DNA from: an uncultured Atopobium sp. | GTDB taxonomy: Bacteria > Actinomycetota > Coriobacteriia > Coriobacteriales > Atopobiaceae | DNA: 5,753 bases | NCBI GenBank assembly: GCA_946647055.1 | Contig: CAMPCT010000144.1 | Span: 1-5,753, forward strand | Reading direction: 5' to 3' | Part shown: positions 1 to 5,071 of the stretch, one piece after another | How the letters are laid out: each line of letters starts with the position of its first letter | How positions within the stretch are numbered: the first letter of the stretch is position 1 | The notes under the pieces: generated by a model | Told to the model about the DNA's origin: nothing | The model's database searches: none | The model's input: the letters and a program-made list of their open reading frames with translations, nothing else | Position numbers and translations under genes: made by a program

Positions 1-539
1 TGTCCATGGAGTTCTTCGCGTGGCCGTGGTGCGAGGGCTTCTTTGGCCCCGACACCAAGAAGTACCTCTTCAGCCACCTCTCGGGCGGCGTGACCTTCAT
101 TCCCTACGGCACGATGGTCGACCACTTCCAGCACATCGTGTACGAGCGCCCCGAGATGACGCCCGCCGAGCGGCACGCCGTCTGGAAGGAGCTGCTCGGA
201 ACCTACATGCCCTGGATCCGCCTTGACGGCGACATCCCGTTCTACGCCGATGGCGAGGGCTGGCAGCGCCAGATGCACATCTATGAGGTGCCGTTCTACT
301 ACATCGACTACTGCCTGGCGCAGACCGTGGCCCTCGAGTTCTGGGCGATGATCCAGGAGGACCAGAGGAACGCCTGGGAGCACTACATGGCCTACACGAG
401 CCAGGGTGGCTCCGTCACCTTCAAGGAGCTCCTGGCGAACGCCGGCCTGGTGAGCCCCTTCGACGAAGCCTGCCTGCGTGAGGCATGCGAGCGTGCGAGC
501 ATCTGGCTCGAGGCATGCGACCTCTCGGACATCGCATGA
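1..539 (+). CDS. M3-family oligoendopeptidase, C-terminal part (5' truncated)
   Basis: The last 178 codons of a zinc metallopeptidase of family M3 (oligoendopeptidase F-like), a cytoplasmic enzyme that cuts short peptides. The frame is open from base 3 and the serine codon before the first visible ATG is in frame, so the real start and the HExxH zinc site lie upstream of the window. The ATG at 6 is internal. Numbering visible residues from that serine, family-typical blocks are SMEFFAWPW (1-9), the helix FSHLSGGVTFIPYGTMVDHFQHIVYE (23-48), PEMTPAERHAVWKE (50-63), and WQRQMHIYEVPFYYIDYCLAQ (87-107). The last block holds the conserved His/Tyr residues of the substrate-binding region. I recognise this as an M3 peptidase with good confidence, but the catalytic residues cannot be checked here. 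The stop TGA overlaps the next gene's ATG, which suggests co-translation with the small membrane protein. Confidence 0.9.
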   Translation, partial: SMEFFAWPWCEGFFGPDTKKYLFSHLSGGVTFIPYGTMVDHFQHIVYERPEMTPAERHAVWKELLGTYMPWIRLDGDIPFYADGEGWQRQMHIYEVPFYYIDYCLAQTVALEFWAMIQEDQRNAWEHYMAYTSQGGSVTFKELLANAGLVSPFDEACLREACERASIWLEACDLSDIA

Positions 540-1003
540 GCAAGAAGCGCAGGAAAGACGCTGGGGGCAAGCCCTCCACCCGCCCCTTCTGGCTGTACCT
601 GGGCGGGGCGTTCGCCTGCCTGATCGCGGCGGGCTGCATTCCGGCACCCGGCATGGACAATGCGCCGTACGTGCTGCTTCCCTATGTGGTGGCGGTCGTC
701 GCGGCAGGCCTCTCCGCCTCCCGGATGCTGGGGGCGTCGCTCTGGAGGGTCAAGCCCGAGCAGCTCGAGGAGCAGGAGGGGGCTCGCACCCAGAGCGTGG
801 GGCAGCGGCTGTTCGTGGCACTCGTCGCCTGCATCGCCTGTGCCGTGGGGGCCCTGTTCCACCTGCTCACCAACGGCCTCGACGTCAGCTTTGGCTATTC
901 AGGCACGACCGGCGGCGCTGCGTACTCGGTGGGGCACATCCTGCTCGTCCTTGCTGCTGCCCTCTGCTTCGCCCGTGCGCGGCAGGAGTGCACCCACGCA
1001 TAA
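536..1003 (+). CDS. small four-helix membrane protein, unknown function
   Basis: A 155-residue protein that I do not recognise. I chose the ATG at 536 because it overlaps the peptidase stop codon (ATGA) and gives an N-terminus MSKKRRKD followed by a hydrophobic segment. An in-frame ATG at 485 lies inside the peptidase gene and would add 17 residues of shadow sequence. No good Shine-Dalgarno lies within 15 bases of 536, so translation is probably coupled to the peptidase. Four hydrophobic stretches are visible: about 18-35, 45-62, 92-111 and 132-148. They are separated by a short outer-type loop (36-44), a charged acidic/basic loop (71-91, RVKPEQLEEQEGAR) and a Gly/Thr-rich loop (112-131). The basic N-terminus and the charged middle loop suggest that both ends are cytoplasmic. 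LIAAGC at 29-34 resembles a lipobox only weakly and is better read as part of helix 1. Confidence 0.75.
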   Translation: MSKKRRKDAGGKPSTRPFWLYLGGAFACLIAAGCIPAPGMDNAPYVLLPYVVAVVAAGLSASRMLGASLWRVKPEQLEEQEGARTQSVGQRLFVALVACIACAVGALFHLLTNGLDVSFGYSGTTGGAAYSVGHILLVLAAALCFARARQECTHA

Positions 1004-1031
1004 GAACTCGTCGACCAATCGATGCGTTCTC
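998..1031 (+). repeat. hairpin repeat, copy 1
   Basis: First copy of a 34-base direct repeat (second copy 1041-1074, 31 of 34 identical, repeat period 43 bases). It begins at the last codon and TAA stop of the small membrane-protein gene. The copy is itself an imperfect inverted repeat: 1003-1014 pairs with 1019-1030 around a CCAA loop (1015-1018), with one mismatch and one G-T wobble. No T-run follows, so it is not a classical intrinsic terminator. It may act as a 3' mRNA-stabilising stem or belong to a genome-wide REP-like family. Confidence 0.75.
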
Positions 1032-1040
1032 TCCCCGCCC

Positions 1041-1074
1041 GCATGAGAGCTCGTCGACCAATCGAGGCGTTCTC
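1041..1074 (+). repeat. hairpin repeat, copy 2
   Basis: Second copy of the 34-base repeat. It differs from copy 1 at 1045, 1049 and 1066. Stem 1045-1057 pairs with 1062-1074 around the same CCAA loop, with two mismatches (1051/1068 and 1053/1066) and one wobble. The change at 1045 (A to G) adds a base pair at the foot of this stem, while the change at 1066 costs one inside. The core TCGACCAATCGA is identical in both copies. Confidence 0.75.
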
Positions 1075-1126
1075 GCACCTGCCTGTTCCAGACGAGCCCC
1101 TCGGGAGCAGGCCCCGCAGGGCCGCG

Positions 1127-1135
1127 TGCTATGAT
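1127..1135 (+). promoter_or_regulatory. extended -10 promoter for the leader ORF and MFS exporter
   Basis: TGC followed by TATGAT (1130-1135) is an extended -10 element, one base away from the TATAAT consensus. No convincing -35 hexamer lies 16-18 bases upstream, which is usual for extended -10 promoters. The predicted start point is near 1141-1142, giving an untranslated leader of about 32 bases before the small leader ORF and about 100 bases before the exporter. A GC stem (1110-1114 with 1119-1123) lies just upstream. Confidence 0.5.
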
Positions 1136-1158
1136 GGCTGGGTTGTCAATCCAAATTC

Positions 1159-1164
1159 AGGAGG
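1159..1164 (+). promoter_or_regulatory. ribosome binding site of the six-codon leader ORF
   Basis: AGGAGG is a perfect Shine-Dalgarno core, nine bases ahead of the ATG at 1174. It is at least as strong as the sites of the long genes here. Its position in front of an ORF of only six codons is the main reason to think the small ORF is translated. Confidence 0.65.
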
Positions 1165-1173
1165 ATCGCATCC

Positions 1174-1194
1174 ATGAGCAAGCGTCGCAGCTAA
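1174..1194 (+). CDS. putative leader peptide MSKRRS upstream of the MFS exporter
   Basis: ATG AGC AAG CGT CGC AGC TAA encodes the hexapeptide MSKRRS, with three basic residues in a row (3-5). It has an ideal ribosome site at 1159-1164 and lies about 32 bases after a predicted transcription start. Its stop codon falls inside the 5' arm of a hairpin (1191-1231) whose 3' arm reaches into the exporter's ribosome site. A ribosome on codons 4-6 would therefore cover the 5' arm and free that site. This arrangement is typical of translational attenuators of resistance genes such as ermC and cat, where drug-stalled ribosomes on a leader peptide switch on the gene. No known leader sequence is recognised. 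An alternative is a decayed gene start, since the bases resemble the start of the membrane-protein gene at 536. Confidence 0.5.
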   Translation: MSKRRS

Positions 1195-1234
1195 CTAGAT
1201 AAGCAGCTCCCCATCCCCACAATCTAGTTGGAGG
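1191..1234 (+). promoter_or_regulatory. putative attenuator hairpin overlapping the exporter ribosome site
   Basis: Bases 1191-1200 (CTAACTAGAT) pair with 1222-1231 (ATCTAGTTGG) over ten pairs, one of them a T-G wobble, around a 21-base loop. The 3' arm includes the first two G residues of the exporter's Shine-Dalgarno GGAGG (1230-1234), nine bases before its ATG. The 5' arm starts in the last sense codon of the leader ORF and contains its stop. The stem is AT-rich, so it should be easy for a ribosome to open. CTCC in the loop (1207-1210) could also pair with GGAG at 1230-1233. Confidence 0.5.
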
Positions 1235-1243
1235 CACCCCCTC

Positions 1244-2512
1244 ATGGAAACCGTTTCCCCGCACGGCGCGATGGCGCCCAAGACCCCCGAACCAAAGCTC
1301 TGGACACGCGACTTCACGCTCGTGACGCTCGCGACCATCCTTGGTGCTGCCGGTGGCATCGCCGGAGAGTTTGCGCTCTCGTTCTTCGTCTTCGACGAGA
1401 CGGGCTCCACGCTCGCCTCGGCACTCGTCATAGCCATCACGCTCTTCCCCCACACGCTCGTGCCCCTGGTGGTATCCCCCTTCATGGACCGTCTGCCCCG
1501 CAAGGCGTTCCTCGTGGGTGGTGACCTCGTCTGCGGCCTCGCGTATGTGGCCCTCGGCTGCTGGCTCGCCTTCTTCGAGTTCTCCTACGTGGGATACCTG
1601 GTGGTCTCGCTGCTGCTCGCCTGCCTCGAGGCGATCGACGAGCTCGCATGGACCAGCCTCTATCCCGAGGTCATCCCGCTCGGTGCGGAGCAGAAGGGCT
1701 TTGCCGTCTCCTCCATGCTCTACACCACGCTTGCCGTCATCATGACGCCCTTTGCCGCGGTGCTGCTCGACACCATCGGCGTGCCACGCCTGCTCATGGC
1801 ACAAGGCGGCCTCGCGGTCGCCGCTGCCCTCATCGAGAGCTTCGTCCGCGTCAAGGAACACGAACGGGAGCATCGGGAGGAAGGCGGCCTCTCCCTGTGG
1901 TTCGCCGACATCCGCGAGTCGCTTCGCTGGCTCAAGGACGAGCGGGGCATGCGCGGCCTGATGGGCTACCAAGCCATCTCCAATGGCCTTGCCTGCGGGT
2001 ACTCGCCCATCCTCATCGCGTTCTTCCGCACCACGCCGGGCTTCTCGGCCGCCATGTACGCGTTCTTCTCCGTTGCGGAGTTCGCCGGGCGAACGCTGGG
2101 AAGCACCATCCAGTACAAGGTCAAGGTGCCTCGAGAGAGACGCTTTGGCCTGTGCCTGTTCGTGTACCTGTTCTACGACGTGATGGACGCGATCCTGCTG
2201 TGGCTTCCCTACCCGTTCATGCTCGCAAATCGTGCGGCCTGCGGCTTCTTGGGCAGCAACAGCCTGATCCTGCGCGAGTCAGCCACGCAGCGCTATATCC
2301 CCGAGCACATGCGCTCGCGCGTGAACGCATTCGCAGGCGCCTACATCTCCGCCGCCTGCTGTGTGTTCTCCCTGCTCGTGGGTGCCCTCGGAGAGGTTCT
2401 CGACTATCGCGTGTGCGTCGCAATCTGCGGTGTTGTGAGCATCGTTGCCGCCCTCGCCTTCGTCTGGCACAGGCGCGACGACGTCCGCAGGATTTTCGAG
2501 GTCACCACGTGA
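1244..2512 (+). CDS. MFS transporter, drug-exporter type (DHA3/macrolide-efflux-like)
   Basis: A 422-residue membrane protein of about the usual length for a 12-helix major facilitator. The start at 1244 has GGAGG nine bases upstream; a second in-frame ATG at codon 10 lacks this. After a polar N-terminus (1-23), hydrophobic helices alternate with short loops. Residues 78-88 (SPFMDRLPRKA) match MFS motif A between helices 2 and 3 (D82, R83, R86, K87). A long charged central loop, about 203-235 (VKEHEREHREEGG to RWLKDERGMRG), divides the two six-helix halves. The style is that of the MFS_1/MFS_3 group that includes macrolide efflux proteins and enterobactin exporters. The substrate cannot be read from sequence, so proton-driven export of a drug or metabolite is a family-based inference. 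The leader ORF and hairpin just upstream suggest ribosome-sensed induction. The gene appears monocistronic, with its own promoter and a stem at its stop codon. Confidence 0.85.
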   Translation: METVSPHGAMAPKTPEPKLWTRDFTLVTLATILGAAGGIAGEFALSFFVFDETGSTLASALVIAITLFPHTLVPLVVSPFMDRLPRKAFLVGGDLVCGLAYVALGCWLAFFEFSYVGYLVVSLLLACLEAIDELAWTSLYPEVIPLGAEQKGFAVSSMLYTTLAVIMTPFAAVLLDTIGVPRLLMAQGGLAVAAALIESFVRVKEHEREHREEGGLSLWFADIRESLRWLKDERGMRGLMGYQAISNGLACGYSPILIAFFRTTPGFSAAMYAFFSVAEFAGRTLGSTIQYKVKVPRERRFGLCLFVYLFYDVMDAILLWLPYPFMLANRAACGFLGSNSLILRESATQRYIPEHMRSRVNAFAGAYISAACCVFSLLVGALGEVLDYRVCVAICGVVSIVAALAFVWHRRDDVRRIFEVTT

Positions 2513-2542
2513 CAGGATGGCCTTCCCCTGCCACGCCTGTCA
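2510..2542 (+). terminator. possible weak terminator or 3' stem at the exporter stop codon
   Basis: TGACAGG (2510-2516, including the TGA stop) pairs with CCTGTCA (2536-2542). An inner TGGC/GCCA stem (2518-2521 with 2530-2533) closes an eight-base loop, giving 11 pairs with a small internal loop. No T-run follows (TAGGGCCTACC), so it is not a standard intrinsic terminator. It could work with Rho or protect the mRNA end. Confidence 0.3.
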
Positions 2543-2571
2543 TAGGGCCTACCTTTGGTCAAATCATACGC

Positions 2572-2579
2572 AAACGTTT
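2572..2579 (+). promoter_or_regulatory. AAACGTTT palindrome, possible LacI-family operator
   Basis: A perfect 8-base palindrome with a central CG, about 95 bases before the binding-protein gene and just upstream of the -10 candidate. LacI/CcpA-type regulators typically bind AA-N-CG-N-TT centres, which this fits. The flanks (GC on the left, CC on the right) do not extend the symmetry, so the assignment is tentative. Confidence 0.25.
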
Positions 2580-2602
2580 CCGCTCGCGCTTCTTTGGCAC
2601 CA

Positions 2603-2608
2603 TTTAAT
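2603..2608 (+). promoter_or_regulatory. candidate -10 element of the peptide-transporter operon
   Basis: TTTAAT differs from TATAAT at one base and lies in the most AT-rich part of the gap, giving a predicted start near 2615 and a leader of about 55 bases. No good -35 is visible at 16-18 bases. The hexamer sits in the loop of a small dyad: ACCA 2599-2602 with TGGT 2610-2613, and CTTT 2592-2595 with AAAG 2614-2617. Confidence 0.3.
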
Positions 2609-2669
2609 CTGGTAAAGTTTGCCTAACTGCACCAAAGGGGTGTGTTTCCCGAAAGGAAGGGATATTACC

Positions 2670-4988
2670 ATGGACAAGCTCACTCGTAGGAACTTCCTCA
2701 AGGCCGCTGGCGTCACCAGCGCCGCTGGCCTGCTTGCCGCTTGTGGCAACGGCGGCTCCGAGGAGCCGGCCGCCGACGGCGGCGAGGAAGGCGGCGAAGA
2801 GGGCGGCGAGGAGGCCCCCGCAGGTGGCGACACCCCAATGGTCGTCGGCTACTCCCCGTTCTCCAGCAAGTTCTCCCCGTACTTCGCCGAGACCGCCTAC
2901 GACCAGGACGCCCAGAACATGACGCAGGTCGCCCTCATCCCCACCGACCGCCTTGGCCAGATCGTCTACAACGGCATCGACGGTGAGACCATCGAGTTCA
3001 ACGGGACCGACTACACCTACTATGGCCCCGCCAACGTCACCGTCACCGAGAATGCCGACGGCACCGTCGACTACGACATCCAGCTGCGCGAGGACATCGT
3101 CTTCTCCGACGGCGAGCCCATGACCATCGACGACGTCATCTTCAACATGTACGCGCTGCTCGACCCCACGTATGACGGCTCCTCCACGCTGTACGCCATG
3201 CCCATCAAGGGCAAGGACGAGTACCGCTCCGGCATGGACACCCTCGGCAACCTCATCGTCGCCGCCGGCCCCGACAACACCGACTTCACCTTCTGGACCG
3301 AGGAGCAGCAGACCACCTTCTGGACCAACGCCAAGGCTGCCGCCGAGGCCATCGCCCAGGAGATCGTCGACTACTGCAAGGCAGCCGGCTACAACGCCGA
3401 GGACGACCCCATCGAGGCCTGCGCTGCCAACTGGGGCTTCGAGCTTCCCGAGGGCGCCACGATCGAGGACTTCGGCGCCACGATGATGGAGGCCTATGGC
3501 AATGACATCGCCGCCCTCGTCGGCACCGAGAGCGCCGGTTCCTCCATCACCGACGTCTTCCCCGGCTGGGACGAGTACATCGTCGGCGTCGAGACCGGCG
3601 AAGCCGCGCCCAACGTCGCCGGCATCGTCAAGACTGGCGACTACAGCATGCGCGTGACCACCGACCAGGTCGACGCCTCCATGATCTACCAGCTCGGCAT
3701 CAACATCGCCCCGCTGCACTACTACGGCGACAAGGCCCTCTTCGACTATGACAACAACTCCTTCGGCTTCCCCAAGGGCGACCTCTCGCTCCTGCGCGCC
3801 AAGACGACCGAGCCCATGGGCGCCGGCCCCTACAAGTTCATCAAGTTCGAGAACGCCGTCATCAACTTCGAGGCCAACGACACCTACTTCAAGGGCGCTC
3901 CCAAGACCAAGTACGTCCAGTTCCGCGAGATGCAGGACGTCGACAAGCTCAACGGCGTCGTGACCGGCACCGTCGACATCACCGACCCGTCCTGGTCCAA
4001 GGCCAAGGCCGAGGAGGTCGCACAGGCCAACGGCGGCGAGATCACCGGCCCCGTCGTCACCACGAGCCTCGTCGACAACCTGGGCTACGGCTACATCGCC
4101 ATGAACTCCCACAACGTCTCCGTTGGTGGCGAGCCGGGCTCCGATGCCTCCAAGAACTTCCGCAAGGGCTTCGCGACCATCTTCTCCGTCTACCGTGACG
4201 TCGCCATCGACTCCTACTACGGCGACGGCGCCATCGTCATCAACTACCCGCTGACCAGCACCTCCTGGGCCGCCCCCCAGCCCACCGACGACGGCTACAA
4301 GGTCGCCTTCGCCCAGGACGTCAACGGCAACGACATCTACACCTCCGACATGAGCACCGACGACAAGTACGCCGCCGCCAAGCAGGCCGCCCTCGGCTTC
4401 TTCGAGGCCGCTGGCTGCACCGTCGCTGACGGCAAGATCACCGCTGCCCCCGACGGCGCCAAGCTTGAGTACGAGGTCCTGATCCCCGCCGACGGCACCG
4501 GCGACCACCCCGCGTTCATGGTCCTCACCGAGGCCAAGAACGCCCTCGCCGAGATCGGCATCAACCTCATCGTCAACGACCTCTCCGACTCCTCCGAGCT
4601 CTGGACCAAGCTCGAGGCCGGCCAGGCCGAGATGTGGTGCGCCGCTTGGGGCGCCGCCATCGACCCCGACCTCACCCAGGTCTACTACTCCGACATCGCC
4701 AACGGCGGCAAGGAGGCTGGCGGCTCCAACTACATGTACCAGATCGAGGATCCCGAGCTTGACGAGCTCATCTTCGAGTCCCGCCACTCCACCGACCAGG
4801 AGTACCGTAAGCAGGTCTTCTTCGCTTGCTTCGACATCATCCTCGACTGGGCCGTCGAGATTCCCACGTACCAGCGCTCCAACGCGATCATCTTCTCGAC
4901 CGAGCGCGTCAACATCGACACGGTCACCCCGGACATCACCACCTTCTACCCCTGGATGAGCGAGATCGAGAACATCGAGATGAACTAG
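2670..4988 (+). CDS. oligopeptide/dipeptide ABC transporter substrate-binding lipoprotein (SBP family 5)
   Basis: A 772-residue extracytoplasmic binding protein that delivers peptides or similar ligands to the permease encoded downstream. I chose the ATG at 2670, not the in-frame ATG at 2619. AGGAAGGG lies eight bases before it, and it begins a clean signal peptide: twin-arginine motif TRRNFLK (5-11), hydrophobic segment, and lipobox LAAC with lipidated Cys25. An acidic Gly/Glu linker with three GGEE units (26-53) follows. The mature domain has family 5 signatures: QLREDIVFSDGEPMTIDDV (138-156), GAGPYKFIKFE (384-394), and a C-terminal YQRSNAIIFSTERVN (734-748). It is longer than the usual 500-600 residues, partly because of a helical, Ala/Glu-rich stretch at about 208-290. 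Codons are strongly biased to GCC, GAC, ATC, ACC and GTC, more so than in the exporter gene, suggesting high expression. The ligand is not determined; peptides are the most likely. Confidence 0.9.
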   Translation: MDKLTRRNFLKAAGVTSAAGLLAACGNGGSEEPAADGGEEGGEEGGEEAPAGGDTPMVVGYSPFSSKFSPYFAETAYDQDAQNMTQVALIPTDRLGQIVYNGIDGETIEFNGTDYTYYGPANVTVTENADGTVDYDIQLREDIVFSDGEPMTIDDVIFNMYALLDPTYDGSSTLYAMPIKGKDEYRSGMDTLGNLIVAAGPDNTDFTFWTEEQQTTFWTNAKAAAEAIAQEIVDYCKAAGYNAEDDPIEACAANWGFELPEGATIEDFGATMMEAYGNDIAALVGTESAGSSITDVFPGWDEYIVGVETGEAAPNVAGIVKTGDYSMRVTTDQVDASMIYQLGINIAPLHYYGDKALFDYDNNSFGFPKGDLSLLRAKTTEPMGAGPYKFIKFENAVINFEANDTYFKGAPKTKYVQFREMQDVDKLNGVVTGTVDITDPSWSKAKAEEVAQANGGEITGPVVTTSLVDNLGYGYIAMNSHNVSVGGEPGSDASKNFRKGFATIFSVYRDVAIDSYYGDGAIVINYPLTSTSWAAPQPTDDGYKVAFAQDVNGNDIYTSDMSTDDKYAAAKQAALGFFEAAGCTVADGKITAAPDGAKLEYEVLIPADGTGDHPAFMVLTEAKNALAEIGINLIVNDLSDSSELWTKLEAGQAEMWCAAWGAAIDPDLTQVYYSDIANGGKEAGGSNYMYQIEDPELDELIFESRHSTDQEYRKQVFFACFDIILDWAVEIPTYQRSNAIIFSTERVNIDTVTPDITTFYPWMSEIENIEMN
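2778..2813 (+). repeat. three in-frame 12-base units encoding GGEE
   Basis: Three tandem units of GGC GGC GA(G/A) GA(G/A) at 2778-2789, 2790-2801 and 2802-2813 encode GGEE-GGEE-GGEE in the linker between the lipidated cysteine and the folded domain. The units differ only at synonymous third positions. The linker probably spaces the binding domain from the membrane. Loss or gain of a unit would keep the frame. Confidence 0.8.
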
Positions 4989-5004
4989 TCTCCTGTTCGC
5001 ATCT

Positions 5005-5042
5005 GGGATACTCCCTTTCTCGGAAAGGGAGTATCCCTTTTT
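5005..5042 (+). terminator. strong intrinsic terminator between binding protein and permease
   Basis: A perfect 15-base-pair stem (5005-5019 with 5023-5037) has a three-base loop TCG and is followed by five T residues (5038-5042). It starts 16 bases after the binding-protein stop and ends 29 bases before the permease start, with no promoter visible after it. It probably acts as a partial terminator that keeps permease mRNA below binding-protein mRNA, as often seen in binding-protein-dependent ABC operons. Confidence 0.9.
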
Positions 5043-5057
5043 ATGCACACCCCATCT

Positions 5058-5064
5058 AAGGTGG
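5058..5064 (+). promoter_or_regulatory. ribosome binding site of the permease gene
   Basis: AAGGTGG, seven bases before the ATG at 5072, is the only Shine-Dalgarno-like sequence after the terminator. It fixes the permease start, which is the first ATG of a frame running open to the window end. Confidence 0.65.
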
Positions 5065-5071
5065 TCAACCA

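Noticed and set aside
480..520. 11-base direct repeat GAGGCATGCGA at 480-490 and 510-520
   Set aside because: Both copies are in the same frame near the peptidase C-terminus and encode similar Glu-Ala-Cys helix turns. They are probably coding coincidence rather than a mobile-element or recombination site.
392..862. 156-codon minus-strand frame
   Set aside because: His/Arg/Pro-rich shadow crossing the peptidase/membrane-protein junction, with no ribosome site or domain visible.
1110..1123. GGCCC-CGCA-GGGCC stem upstream of the exporter promoter
   Set aside because: A five-pair GC stem with no T-run, common by chance in GC-rich DNA. I could not support it as a terminator or operator.
478..1134. 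218-codon + strand frame across the membrane-protein gene and repeats
   Set aside because: Arg/Pro/Ala-rich shadow in another frame. The membrane-protein frame has clear hydrophobic helices and the ATGA overlap.
1157..1972. 271-codon open frame on the minus strand opposite the exporter
   Set aside because: Its composition is His/Glu/Gly/Arg-rich with no recognisable domain, and it runs across the exporter's promoter leader. It is a shadow of the MFS gene.
2595..2625. TGGCAC resembling a sigma-54 -24 element before the binding-protein gene
   Set aside because: No matching -12 (TTGC) at the required spacing.
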